A DNA stretch of 64,000 nucleotides from Istiophorus platypterus (taxonomy: Eukaryota > Chordata > Actinopteri > Istiophoriformes > Istiophoridae), in assembly GCA_016859345.1 (NCBI GenBank), contig CM029126.1, forward strand, positions 15,452,027-15,516,026. The letters are read 5' to 3'. The notes below the pieces were generated by a model that searched no databases, was not told where the DNA came from, and was given only the letters and a program-made list of their open reading frames with translations. Below are positions 45,001 to 55,350 of this stretch, piece after piece; the stretch's first letter is position 1; each line of letters opens with the position of its first letter. A program made the position numbers and the translations under genes.

Positions 45001-48000
45001 ACAAACCCTCCAGTTACAAATTCTGATGCGGTTACCAGTGAAACTAAAATACCACCACAAAAGGACTGGGTACAGAACAAACCTTATGCAAATCTGCCCG
45101 ACTGTTACGTAAAGCTGGTTGACATCTCCAAGACTAATCTGAGCAGTTTATGTGGTAAAAGTTTCTCAACTGTAGAGGTGGCCAAAAAGCAATTCTACAG
45201 CTTACACAAGGGAAAGAGTTTGTCAGTTTCATTAAGTCAATGTACCACAAAACTCTGTGGTAGGAATACCCAACAACTAGTGAATGAGACGAGAGGAAAA
45301 TATAAATGCCCTCTTTGTCCAAGGCTTTTCAAGTACTCCTATAACAGGGCTCGGCATTTGCGTGAATGTGTCAAAGATTCAGTATGTGGTGGCAAGGGAA
45401 AAGTGGGTGGCAAATATCGGTGTCCCTTGTGCCGTGCTACCTTTACTTTAGCATCCAACCGATATAGACATATTAAGGCATCATGTCTTAGAGAATGTCT
45501 TAATCAGCTTGCAAAAGAGAGGGCAAAATTGAGACAAAGGGTTGAAGAAAAAAAACTGAAAGAAATTTCACAGAAAACACAGTCAAATGAAAATGAAGCA
45601 AAAACAGTGTTAAAGGAAAATGAAGAGAAAAAACAAGCACCCCCAGCAATAACAGCCCCCAAGAGTGTTCCACGTTACAAGTGCAATCTTTGTCCAGCAG
45701 TTTTCTGTCATGCTTCTGGAAAATACAGACATATGAAGAAACATGAGTTGTTTAAACTCACTGGCAAAATGTTCAAATACAGGAATTCAGTGTACTCTAC
45801 TAAGTCTAAACAAGCACCTTTAAGTAGTACAAATACTCAAGAGAGTAAAGATAACTTAAAATCAACTGAAGCAAATAGCAGTGGCCCGCTGACCTGTCAT
45901 TTTTGTGGAAAATTTTTTAGCACACTACCGTCACTGAAGAAACATGAGTACAGTCACAGAGGAGAAAGACCATACCGCTGTCTGGAATGTGGAAAAGGAT
46001 TCAAGAAACATGCCCATTTGATTGGTCATAAAATTGTTCACCAGAGGAGGATACAGTGCACAGTCTGCCGAAAGATTCTTCCGTCTATTGGAGAGCTGAT
46101 CCAGCACAGAAGCTCACATCTTAAAAGGGGAAAGCTTCAATGCCCAGACTGTCATCTACAGTTCCAGTATCCAGTCTATCTCCTTAGGCACCTAGATGCC
46201 CATAAAAATAGAGAAAACAAGGAATTTCAGCTTGAAGGGAGCCCAACAATAAAACCACAGCAGTATGTGGAATCTGTGAAAGAGCAGAGGGAACCAAAGC
46301 AGCTACAGTGTTCCTTATGCAAAGAAGTATTCTGTGATGCTCAAATACTACGAAAACATTGTCTCACACACATATCTGGGTCCTCGTCAAACCAGTGTCC
46401 ATTTTGCAAACATAGTTTCACTAATCGCCGCTATTTGCTGCGCCACATGATCAAACATACTGGGGACAAACCCTTCTCCTGCACAAACTGTGGAAAACAG
46501 TTTTACCGTGACTTGTATCTTAAACTGCACAGTGAGAGGTGTTTGCCTGCTCAAACCACACATGTCACAATGGAGTCTATCCCTAAGACAAAGAGACCAT
46601 ATCAGTGTTGCTATTGCCCACGGTTATTTTCTAAGAAAATCCGCCTAAAATGTCATCACCGAGGCCACAAGACAAAATCGCTTCTTCTGTGTTCAAGATG
46701 TGGCCAGTACTTTGGATGTAGAAAATTAAACCAACATCAGAAGAACTGTGGGGGGACTAAAGAGCTCAACCCTTTCACTCCCAATGGTGATTTTTGTAAA
46801 GGCAACTCTCAGACAACCCAGACTCTCCATAAAATGCCTTTACAGTCCAATGCAACAAAGATGCTTCAGTATAAATGCTCTCATTGTACACAGAGGTTCA
46901 GGTACAGATCATTACTCTTGAGACATCTTGTTTCACACACTGGTGTGCAACCCTATGCATGTATGCACTGTGGTCACAGATATAGAAGTCAGTCAATGTG
47001 TTTTCAACATGAAGCTTTCTGTAATGGAGTTTACAAAGACGGGTCATCAAAAGTCATACGTGATCCTGCAGCAAACTTGTCAAGCATGCCAACTCTCAGA
47101 GAGACAACACAAAAGCAAACAGAAGGTGAAGCAGAGTACAAGTGCAAATTTTGTACAAAGACCTTCATGAAGTCACGAAACTTTAGACGTCACATTTTAA
47201 CGCACAATGAAGTGAAACCTTATCGCTGTAAAGCCTGTGACAGCTGCTTTTCAAGGTATGATCATCTGAAAGTACATCAGACTCGTTGTAAAGGGAAAAG
47301 ACCACGACTGGAAGTCTGTATTCCTAAAATAAGTTTAGATGATGTTGGAAGGGGTTGGCAAAATAAGTTTGGTATTGAGCCTGCCAAAAAGCAGGACACA
47401 TTTGAGTGTGAGGTCTGTTCAAGAAGCTTCTCAACTCAGTCTAAACTTTCCCGGCATATCACAATGTTCCATGTTACAAAATTATTCAAGTGCACACGCT
47501 GTGGCTCGTCATTTGCTCATGAAAAGTCTTTGAAGAAGCACAAGAAGATGAATAAATGCAAAAAGGTCTCCAGTGATACAAATATTTCTTTACCACTTGG
47601 AACTCAACCACCAACAGAAAATGTGACAGAACCACTTCCTGGGATGAGACATCGAATTCTACAGAGAATCAAGCCTTCTTTTAACAAACAGTATAAATAT
47701 TTATGTAGTTATTGTCCCCGTGCTTTTGGAAATCGTTGGCAGTTAGGCGTGCACACCCGCCTGCATACTGGAGAAAAGCCATTTTCCTGTGAATATTGTG
47801 GTCAGAGATTTATAAGAAAGGATTATGTACAGCGTCATTACGCAAAGTGCACCAAAAAACAGCAGCAAAGTAAAGTGCTCTGTGACAAATGTGGAGGATT
47901 TTTCTCTAAAATCAAGCTTCAAAATCACAAGAAAAATTGCACTGCAACTCCAAGCGAATCAGAGTCAACAATTTGCCAAAGTCAGGAGTCACCTTCTCAA

Positions 48001-50868
48001 AGCCCACTAAAGGGCTTTTCTTGTGCATACTGCAGTTCCCGTTTTTTGCTATTCTCACAGCTCCAAGAGCATTTTTTAAATGCACACAAGCTGGAAACCG
48101 GTGCTCCAGCAGTGTCTACTGCACCCCTACAACACCCCTTGTTAAATGTACCAAGCATCAAAGAAGAGCCTTTGGAGGAGATTTGTGACCAACGGCTTAG
48201 TGATGAAGCTAATTTAACATCTAAATTAGATACAGCTCTGGATAGTGAGGTACGCAAAAAGTTTCTCTGCCCAGAGTGTAAAATGTCCTTTGTCAGTAAA
48301 GCTGGGCTAACTGGTCATATGCGTGTGCACTCAGTGGAGCATCCTTTTAGCTGTAAAACATGCAAGAGAGGTTTTTGGAATAAAAGTCTTCTCCGTAATC
48401 ACTACAGGAAATGCAGATTTGGACGTCTTTCGTCACAACACAATTCTTCGTCACAGAGGAAAACAACCCAACAGTTGGAAGTCCCTTTGAAAGCAGAGAT
48501 TGACTTTGCGCTGAATGACTCTGTTCTGTTATTTAAAGAAGGCTCTACAGCGACTGGCACTGGGGTTTTGCAGACCAACTTTTCATGCAAAGGTAACTTA
48601 ATGGACATATCAACACAAAATTCCGAGGGAAGTCAGGTGCAAAGCAGCTCAAGTCAAGAAAAGAAAGCTGTGCAGTACCAATGTTCAGAATGTGATAAGA
48701 GCTTCACAGATGGCTTATTGCTCATTAGTCACCTTGAAGACCATGGAAGGCAGGAACAAGAGAGAAAGCGCAATACATGTACCAAGTGTGGACGGGTGTG
48801 CACTAGTCAAGGAAATCTTGAAAAACACATGAGGATGCATGGAATTAACCAAAAATACCCATGTCCTGACTGCTCCAAGATTTTTTACACCTTATCTGAT
48901 CTTGAAATCCATAGAACATGCCATTACTCAAATAGACCTTATGTTTGTAAACTGTGTAATCAGAGGTTTTGGACTAGGCCGTCTTTATGTAATCATTACA
49001 GTGAAGACCATCCAAATGATGTATTTACTTGTCGTTTCTGTAATAAGACCTATTCAGTTAAAAAATCTCTGACAAGACACTATAAAAAATGGCATCAAAA
49101 AGAGCAGAAGGATGTCACAAGTACTGTACAGGAAAAGGGCAGCGCTGAAAAACAATCCAGTAGTCAAGTAAGTACAACTGGTGAAAGTGATGAGGATGAA
49201 AATAACGGCAGTGAGGACAGCGACTCAGACTCCGCTCCGTACTTTCCATGTCATGTGTGCGGTAAGACGTTCCCAACATCAGAAAGTCTTGAGGATCATC
49301 AGCGGTGTCACCTAGGTGAAAAACCGCATGAATGCGAGGAATGCGGTAGATGTTTTTTCCAGGCTTCCCAGCTGCAGCAGCATCAACGAATGCACAAGTC
49401 TGAATTTCAGTGTCAGGCATGCGGCCGAGGTTTTGTTTCTCTCTTTGCACTGCGTAAACATAAGCATACTCATGGCAAGAGCCGTCCACACCGTTGTTCT
49501 AAGTGTCACTTCAGTTTCACAGGACCCTCACAATTGGCAGAGCACATGACTACTCACCGTGAAGAGAACTTCCCTTGTGATATATGCAATCGTGGATTTC
49601 ACTCAAAGAGTAGTAGAGCTGAGCACAGGAAAAGCCACTCCAAGTTAGGTGCTCATCCCCCACCTTCAGCTTCAACAGCAGATCGTGAAAAGTCCCCTTC
49701 ACCATCTGAAACATCATCAGTATTCACCAAAGACCTGAAATATCGCTGTGGTGTTTGTAATGACCGCTTTAGAGATCCAGAGGAGCTCTCAGAGCATGGT
49801 TGCATGGCAGTCAAAGAGCGACCATACTCCTGTTCAGACTGTGATAAACATTTTCTGCATGCATCTCACCTGAAAAAGCATAGGACCACCCATCAAATAT
49901 CATGGTCAAGTAGTGAATATCCATGTAGTCACTGCAACAGTAGTTTTTCTTCCTCTCAGCACTTTCTCAATCATCTTAAGAGCCATCTTGATACTGCAGC
50001 AGAAGTTATATATGACACCGAAGATAAAGATAGAGGACCTTCACACCGTTTCATATGTCCAATTTGCCATCAGTGTTATGCAAGTGCCACTGAATTGATT
50101 GGCCATTTTCCCATGCATCCTGATCGTACATTTGAATGCAAAATTTGCAAAATGAAATTTCCTTCTGGACACAAACTCTTAGAACATGAGCACTGTCATC
50201 TGACATCGGCTACTGAATTTAAATGCACAGAGTGTGGAAAGAGCTTTTTGGGAAGTGATGCTTTCCACCAGCACCACTGTTCCCACCAACAGCATGCAGT
50301 AATTGACTCCAAATACTGTAATCCATCAACTAAGGCATCCTCGCCAGCCTGCTATAAAACAGCAGGAGATGAGGAGGAGGTTGATGTTATTGGGGAGGAC
50401 TTGTACAATTGCCCTCGTTGCTCAATGCAGTTCTCCTCCAAAAGTGGTCTCTTGGAGCACCAAAATAAACAACACCTTAATGAGAAGCCATTCAAATGTG
50501 AGCTTTGTGGGAAAGCTTTCGCAGTGCGGCGGTACCTTAAAGAGCATGAGCGAAGGCATCGTTTAAAATTGACTGTTCAAAACACAGCTCAGTCGGCCCA
50601 GAACAAGTTGAAATGTACCCAGTGCCACACTGAAATCAATACAGCACAAGACCTGTCTTTGCATATGAGACTGCATGCTGAAAAAGATGTTGGAGAGTAC
50701 CGCTGTGATATGTGCTACAAGTCATTCAGCCACTGGTCACTTCTGAAGCAGCACCAAGAAAGTCACGTTGGAGAAGTTGTATATGAATGCACAGAATGCG
50801 ACAAAGCCTTTGCTTTTCCTCATCTACTGGAGGAACATCAACAAACTCATGCTGGTTCCTCTCAGTAA
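42076..50868 (+). CDS. Giant poly-C2H2/C2HC zinc-finger protein, ~50 fingers (gene 2)
   Basis: A single 8.8-kb coding exon for ~2,930 residues. The start at 42,076 (AGAATGG, MAHGWDAYFPNL) has the best context; 42,067 is in frame and possible. The first ~845 residues are acidic and Ser/Thr-rich, probably disordered, with a degenerate 55-60-residue repeat near 43,560-44,280. Fingers start at ~44,617 and continue to the end in clusters separated by charged spacers. I count about 50, including a few degenerate ones (for example LSSLCGKSFSTVEVAKK). Many fingers are C2HC, often as the second member of a C2H2-C2HC pair. Two short fingers have 11 instead of 12 residues between Cys2 and His1. Only one linker is exactly TGEKPF (near 47,770). 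The final ~15 fingers (49,240 onward) are nearly all C2H2. No KRAB, SCAN or BTB domain is present. Its role is presumably nuclear nucleic-acid or protein binding. The orthologue is not recognised. Confidence 0.92.
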   Translation: MAHGWDAYFPNLPSLSSDPTTLTRTAESEGSLSQHLENFIGHHDFTDTVASHKSPATNSNFNTNYYSNSSIGNSSSDCVYQRYYKETAWQADGEQVEKDYSPSCGNGNVSDFATEGLPTSGSFPSPFAADFKGLKQDCGILATSFLEDYSDVSSCSDPDGGETRPSCKFTASNSVLEPKTDVGTKPHSSEWLFVHTGNMVFPTENLSPNMSETNVILTSPSNVKAGENLQDKMESSEKNGKSYTGHDQSSTTLTTTVSETVDDSNENNGCQDQKQKELVVRDVRQRKHSDISIIGHENFTGGGIEEHPDGNEKEQVTVTALNVMTTFNIEQDHLGEKVIRKEMKDSFNQDESIDHLSYSDEQDRVMRQDEQDKGETRERKRKQSGSLENETFEEQNGPNPNSMDSQVENMQTDCKEKEIKSDTSQSSDPLHLKVSDSKDANHKLIECMSTLKSNNHNVETCLQVPEHLSNESIAQDHICKSPAVMIDGHLYDVSNKKEQSVASPAESRLQSHSTNTEIYPSLETVCTTSDKKKQSVANHLKFSLQADGSSTGITPCQGEESMDPTERKNTTNSTDPVCSGPNVTCDNNEQSAHLQPNSSSTDVSPCVEMKMKSPPEKKTTITDPDCRDPGVTSGVFSTDTSDASHPESSLQPDGSATNIPSCVEKEWTSPARRTNTSPRDPECSTSTLTINSNDQSVSCSLEFCLESNTSWSKERTSPAENTNATSPLDKQSSVALEPQSLGGDADENARQSFEESYKSTEEQSVLGMLYGEPLSREDSSCDTDETKPGTSKHKKMSVAIPQKKNHVDPSDSQTPHLKSSRQMRKHLQPVVILRNLDPLNRRSNSYHCGDCRHTTHNVDNLIEHHHCCHSAYNFQFCKTCNLYLMRNEQTEKHMCSVPKERPQLSFDPSLQKKRRSQGRHRCIRCRLIFSKLVQYIRHMRSHTGKTPYQCNECGLYFAQACTLQRHKRIPGRCKQTNPPVTNSDAVTSETKIPPQKDWVQNKPYANLPDCYVKLVDISKTNLSSLCGKSFSTVEVAKKQFYSLHKGKSLSVSLSQCTTKLCGRNTQQLVNETRGKYKCPLCPRLFKYSYNRARHLRECVKDSVCGGKGKVGGKYRCPLCRATFTLASNRYRHIKASCLRECLNQLAKERAKLRQRVEEKKLKEISQKTQSNENEAKTVLKENEEKKQAPPAITAPKSVPRYKCNLCPAVFCHASGKYRHMKKHELFKLTGKMFKYRNSVYSTKSKQAPLSSTNTQESKDNLKSTEANSSGPLTCHFCGKFFSTLPSLKKHEYSHRGERPYRCLECGKGFKKHAHLIGHKIVHQRRIQCTVCRKILPSIGELIQHRSSHLKRGKLQCPDCHLQFQYPVYLLRHLDAHKNRENKEFQLEGSPTIKPQQYVESVKEQREPKQLQCSLCKEVFCDAQILRKHCLTHISGSSSNQCPFCKHSFTNRRYLLRHMIKHTGDKPFSCTNCGKQFYRDLYLKLHSERCLPAQTTHVTMESIPKTKRPYQCCYCPRLFSKKIRLKCHHRGHKTKSLLLCSRCGQYFGCRKLNQHQKNCGGTKELNPFTPNGDFCKGNSQTTQTLHKMPLQSNATKMLQYKCSHCTQRFRYRSLLLRHLVSHTGVQPYACMHCGHRYRSQSMCFQHEAFCNGVYKDGSSKVIRDPAANLSSMPTLRETTQKQTEGEAEYKCKFCTKTFMKSRNFRRHILTHNEVKPYRCKACDSCFSRYDHLKVHQTRCKGKRPRLEVCIPKISLDDVGRGWQNKFGIEPAKKQDTFECEVCSRSFSTQSKLSRHITMFHVTKLFKCTRCGSSFAHEKSLKKHKKMNKCKKVSSDTNISLPLGTQPPTENVTEPLPGMRHRILQRIKPSFNKQYKYLCSYCPRAFGNRWQLGVHTRLHTGEKPFSCEYCGQRFIRKDYVQRHYAKCTKKQQQSKVLCDKCGGFFSKIKLQNHKKNCTATPSESESTICQSQESPSQSPLKGFSCAYCSSRFLLFSQLQEHFLNAHKLETGAPAVSTAPLQHPLLNVPSIKEEPLEEICDQRLSDEANLTSKLDTALDSEVRKKFLCPECKMSFVSKAGLTGHMRVHSVEHPFSCKTCKRGFWNKSLLRNHYRKCRFGRLSSQHNSSSQRKTTQQLEVPLKAEIDFALNDSVLLFKEGSTATGTGVLQTNFSCKGNLMDISTQNSEGSQVQSSSSQEKKAVQYQCSECDKSFTDGLLLISHLEDHGRQEQERKRNTCTKCGRVCTSQGNLEKHMRMHGINQKYPCPDCSKIFYTLSDLEIHRTCHYSNRPYVCKLCNQRFWTRPSLCNHYSEDHPNDVFTCRFCNKTYSVKKSLTRHYKKWHQKEQKDVTSTVQEKGSAEKQSSSQVSTTGESDEDENNGSEDSDSDSAPYFPCHVCGKTFPTSESLEDHQRCHLGEKPHECEECGRCFFQASQLQQHQRMHKSEFQCQACGRGFVSLFALRKHKHTHGKSRPHRCSKCHFSFTGPSQLAEHMTTHREENFPCDICNRGFHSKSSRAEHRKSHSKLGAHPPPSASTADREKSPSPSETSSVFTKDLKYRCGVCNDRFRDPEELSEHGCMAVKERPYSCSDCDKHFLHASHLKKHRTTHQISWSSSEYPCSHCNSSFSSSQHFLNHLKSHLDTAAEVIYDTEDKDRGPSHRFICPICHQCYASATELIGHFPMHPDRTFECKICKMKFPSGHKLLEHEHCHLTSATEFKCTECGKSFLGSDAFHQHHCSHQQHAVIDSKYCNPSTKASSPACYKTAGDEEEVDVIGEDLYNCPRCSMQFSSKSGLLEHQNKQHLNEKPFKCELCGKAFAVRRYLKEHERRHRLKLTVQNTAQSAQNKLKCTQCHTEINTAQDLSLHMRLHAEKDVGEYRCDMCYKSFSHWSLLKQHQESHVGEVVYECTECDKAFAFPHLLEEHQQTHAGSSQ
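43560..44280 (+). repeat. Degenerate internal repeat coding the disordered N-terminal region
   Basis: Five diverged units of ~55-60 codons. Shared elements are (E/K)QSV, a short x-Leu-Gln-x-(D/N)-(G/S)-S-(S/A)-T segment, PC or SC plus E, a SPxE-like core, NTT/TNT, a DP-x-C and xVT. Examples are SLQADGSSTGITPCQ, LQPNSSSTDVSPCVE and SLQPDGSATNIPSCVE. It is a protein-level repeat, no longer obvious in DNA. Confidence 0.7.
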
Positions 50869-52060
50869 TGATTGTTAGATACCATTTACCTTATCTTCCC
50901 TTTGAAAACTAACTAAAGTAACTTGAAATCCCTTTCATGCCTTACATCTGACTGTGTACCTCCACTTGCAATCAAAATATAGATTCGATTTGTATTTTTG
51001 GCTTGTTACATAACTAGAAAGCTCTTGACTCATATCACTATGAAAGAGCATCTTCTCCTGAGTCTGTTGACGCTGTATATATTTTTTTAGTTCTAATATT
51101 GGGATTTTGTATTCAAAAAAGATTAGCCTGATAGTTTCTTGACAGTGTTTGTAAATCTATTACAAAGTTGTGTAAAGCTGTTTAATATTCTGTGATCAGT
51201 ACAAACAAAGCATGATGGGATGAGATGTTTATAAAATGTCCTTGATAAAGGCTGAAATTTCTGATCAAATATGATCAGTTTTTGATGTTTGACATTTATT
51301 TGAAAATAGTTTTAGTCGGTTTTGTTGCCACTGTGTAAAATAGACTTAAAACTAGTCATTTTAATCTTCTGGTATTTTCTATGGTATGTCTGTTCATGTA
51401 CTATAGATAATTTTGTAATTTTAAGTTTATCATTTCCCTGTGTTTATCATGGGTTGCATTTTTTTATATCTTGTACAGACATTAAAAAGATAAGAATTGA
51501 ATATGTTTTTCACAACCCGAGGATGTTACTTTTCTTAAGAAACTTGAGTTGGTGCATTCAGTTAATAAGTAAAGTCAAGAAGAAAAACTTTGGGTCTTGT
51601 TTATATTTCTGTGCACTATGGGGAAGACTAAAAGAAAGGAACTTAAGAAATTTGGCTTTTTACAAAAAGCCTCACATCATTATGCAAAAGTACTTGATTT
51701 AAGTAGCTCCACTAACCACTAGGGGTGACGTGATTGGTCTTACTGAAGCATCACCTGCATCTCACCCATTGTAGTCTGGTAAAGGTGCTAGCCCATGTGA
51801 ACCTTAATAGGATATGCAAGTACAGAAACAGATTGGTCCTCTGCCTTCATTTTCCCCAAAATACTGCATTAAATAATACAGTGGCCTTTACATTTGGTTT
51901 ATTGTATTCATCAGTATGACATTTGAAAGGAGATTTAATGGTGGTAATACCCAGTCATGGTATAAGATGATCTCTTCTTTGGGTGTTCATTGCAACCGAA
52001 ATTATTTTGAAATATATAAATCATTGAAATTTTTCAAATAAAATTATTAACAAATACAGA
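50869..52060 (+). terminator. 3' UTR and poly(A) signal of zinc-finger gene 2
   Basis: An AT-rich 3' UTR. AATAAA at 52,037-52,042 (TTTCAAATAAAATTATT) is the clearest poly(A) signal, 1.17 kb after the stop. ATTAAA at about 51,481 is an alternative nearer site. Confidence 0.5.
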
Positions 52061-54830
52061 AAAACAAATTTAAACTGCTTTACATAGATTAGCACCAATG
52101 CAAATGTAATCTTTATACAAGTACATCTTTATACAGCTCTGCAGGTGTGCAATTGCATAGGTACTGTGTAACCCCCAATAATGAGGAATTTGAGGTTTGG
52201 TCACCATATCATGTACTTTTACAATCGAAATCTTGGGCTAAAAAGGTATTGTGAATCAGTCCCGGTGATCTGCACTACCACTGAATTTTTTAACGATAGA
52301 CCTCACTGCCAGTGACTCTCTCATCCAGTCCATTAGTGCCTGCTAGTGGCAAGAAAAATCCTGATGCACAGGACCAGATCAGGAAACATAGACCCAAGAG
52401 CAGCCCTGTCACCTTCTCAAGCAGGATGGAGAAAAATCCTCTATTTTAGAAAAACAGAAACTGTAACTCCACTCAGTGAAGCAGCACTGACCAAAAATTG
52501 ACTTGCTGCTTCTTGAGGATTATCAAAAGGTTTTACTGGCCAGGGATTTACTAATAGGTCAAAGATTTGTCGTAGTGAGAGCTATGTTATGAGTGGTCCT
52601 TTAAGTACGTTGTTATAAGATATACTGTCTTCTCTTTAAAGCAAGTCATTATTGGGTTTTTTTTCTTAGCAGCAGATTGTTAAAGTAGTACCTTAACTTC
52701 AAACTTCATGAATGGATCATACCATCAAGAGTGTTCAAGCGTCTTGCTGTGAGAATAACCAACAGTGACACGGTCCATAAGTTCTAAACCTCTTAATACC
52801 TGCCAGATCCACAGATCTGCAGCAGAAGTTGTGTATGCGATATGGGAGTAGTTGGGTAGAGTAAACAACATCAAGGCCATCTCCTCCTTGTCTATGCTGT
52901 TGGAATGTATAAACAGCATCACTTCATAAGAAGACCTCTTGGCATCTCAAGTCAAATGGAAACAGCTGTGAGTCAGAGGAGGGCCTGCTGCCAATAACAG
53001 AGCACAGATTCTTGGCAAGCTGGCATAGCCTTGCCAAATCAAAACACATCCTGTAGCATATTGTATCCACATACCAGAGAAACTCCTACCACAATTTTAG
53101 TCTCCTCTATTCCCAGCAGCATGTGTTGTTTGTCTTAATTCAAACAAGTAAAAGTAAAGAGGCAATGTGAGGCAGGGTTTGACAGCATTCAGACATAGAC
53201 AACATTTTGACTTCTATGTTGTAAGGTTGAAAAACCTTTATTCCCTGTGCTGAAGAGACCCCTTAAGATGATGTGGACATTGGAAATGACTGTAGCTCAA
53301 GTTAGTGTAGCAGGCCAATTGGCGAATAACTTAAAATTTTATGCCATGAGGATCTGTCAAATTTGGAGAATGTCTGACTTTTAATTGGTTGTGTCTTCTG
53401 GTCAAAGACTTTATGAAATCCATGCCCGAGCACATGCCTGAATTTTAGCCATAGGAAGATCAGGAATTAGATCCTGGGACATTGTTACAGTTCGAAACAA
53501 GATCCTGAAGAGTTCTAGGTGTGTAGTTTGCAGTACTGCACTGCTGCATAGTCAAAACAACAATGAAACCACAACAATGTACCTAGAAACTGCAGTAATT
53601 CTTTCTCTGTTTGGTCAGCCATGATGTCGACATGATAAAAGACCAACCCAAAGAAGTGGAAATCTGAATGTAAATCAAATGTATCAGAGTCTCATGGATC
53701 TCCTTCAGATTAAATGATGCTGCCGCATGTACAAGAAGATGCTTCAGGGGGTCATCCTTACATACCAAAAAACAATCATAGATATTTGCAGTGTGATTCG
53801 TTCTATTGGTACCAAAATCTTCTGAACACAAGTAAAGGTTGATGCTATCAGTCAGTCAGTAAATCAAAACCTTTGCTTTAGGCCTCTGTTCTCACCACCA
53901 TAGTTAATGATACAGTGACTGCCTTACTGAACCGGTTGCTAAATGGTGGTCACTCTTATAAAACTTACCCTCAGTCATACTTGGGATATCAAGATACTCC
54001 ATTTTTATCTTGATGGCCAGTAAACTGTTTTTCTTTAAAGAACCACTTTGGCTAAGGCTGCCAAGGCTGGGTCACCAGCTGGGCAAAGGGACACATGACC
54101 CATGGCCCCAGACACTCAGGGCAAATGGGCTAGAAGAGTGAACGAGGTGTTCATTTTTTTGCACCACATCTGTGTACCTTACAATTCCTTTTTTGAATTT
54201 CTGATGCTGTCCAGCCAAATGCAACAAACAAAGAGCTCTTCTTCACGCTGTCAGATTGCCCTCATGTTTCCTAAAGGGCACGTGTAAAACACGTCTTCAT
54301 ACTCATACACCGATTGTGGTATTAATGGAAGCAGCTGATCATCTGCTGTCCACGTGCAAGTCCGCAACTGTCTGTCTACGTCCTGGAGTATGATCAGAGT
54401 TTAATACCTGGGGAGAAAACAGGCCCGAAGCTAACTTTTGCCCTGGTGACCCCTAGCTTGTAAATCAGGGTCTCTTAACGTAGCAAACATTACCCAGCCG
54501 AAGTGCACCTTATGTCTGCGTAAAGGCCCGTGCAAAGTCCTCGGCTGTTATCGTCAAATGTCTAATTACTGTTTTGATCGTCGTCATTGGATGGGATGAC
54601 CGAGGTCCGCTCTTGGACCCTCGCGGCAATGGATACATATACAGGAAATAAATTCTTTGGGCTTCGGCATTTTGCAGTGACCCCAGCAAACTGAGCACAA
54701 ATACTTTTAGAAGTAATAGGTAAAATCGTTAGAATTACGCGAGAGGAAACGCTGTACTTGTACGTTTCCTGATGTGCATCATTTTCAGCATCTGGAATTA
54801 CAGAGGCAGATGTTTGTTTGTTTTTTTTTT
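52061..54830. other. Intergenic DNA, no gene seen
   Basis: Short chance frames only. The last ~500 bp rise in GC toward the next CpG island. No mobile-element motif is recognised. Confidence 0.4.
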
Positions 54831-54839
54831 TGGTTTTCG

Positions 54840-55350
54840 ACGGAGAACCTCACGTGACCTGCGTTTCCGACCGTGGCCACAGCGTCGAACCGCGGCGCGC
54901 GACCCCCCCCCCCCTTCCCCGACGACGTCCGGCCGTCACCCGGAGGGGTCAACTGCGCCTGCGCCGCGTCGAGCCCACGGCGTCGCTCAGCGCCCGCTGC
55001 CGCCGCCGCAGCTCGGTGCTCGGTGCCCGGTTCTCCGCGCTCCGCGCTCCGCGCTCCTACCGACCCCGGCGTGGCGTCATGCTCGTTCGCCGCCGAGCCG
55101 AGCCGAGCCGCTTCCCCCCCGAGAGTCGGTGCCTCCGCACGGACGGATGTGCGCCGAGCCTTTTCTCCTCCTCCTTCTCCTCCTCCCGCTCAGCCACCGT
55201 GGCCGCTCTTTGAAGGATAACGGCGAGGCTCCCGTGGCTGGTGAGTACGTGAAGATACGAGCGGTTGGTTATTGTGCAGCGGCAGCGGCTCCGGCTCCAT
55301 AGGTCACGGCAGCTAGCTTGCTAACGTTAGTTCTTCCTTTCTCTGGCCTT
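54840..55350 (+). promoter_or_regulatory. CpG-island promoter and exon 1 of zinc-finger gene 3
   Basis: A very GC-rich block with a C13-type run (~54,903), CGCTCCG repeats (~55,040) and CCGAG repeats (~55,093). The likely leader exon ends GTGGCTG|GTGAGT at 55,240. TAACGTTA lies at 55,322-55,329, about 80 bp after the donor, as in gene 1. A GGT triplet run is at about 55,446-55,460. Long plus-strand frames here reflect base composition. Confidence 0.6.
55147..55240 (+). other. Signal-peptide-like upstream ORF in exon 1 of gene 3
   Basis: An ATG at 55,147 reads MCAEPFLLLLLLLPLSHRG, then a charged stretch, and reaches the GTGAGT donor after 31 codons plus one base. Spliced to the coding exon at 60,178 the frame ends with TGA at 60,228-60,230, overlapping the main ATG at 60,227. 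Spliced instead to 56,854 it would give a ~96-residue protein. Either it is a uORF or it starts a separate small secreted protein. The hydrophobic run is encoded by TCC/CTC repeats, so it may also be a composition effect. Confidence 0.35.

Noticed and set aside
44600..50868. CRISPR-like or satellite array
   Set aside because: The periodicity is of zinc-finger codons (~84 nt) with diverged DNA, in one continuous reading frame; no identical repeats or spacers, and the genome is a vertebrate one.
54772..55302. Overlapping plus-strand frames of 115-176 codons
   Set aside because: Three frames are open at once in extremely GC-rich sequence, with low-complexity Pro/Arg/Ala output. Only the ATG at 55,147 ending at a donor was kept, as a uORF.
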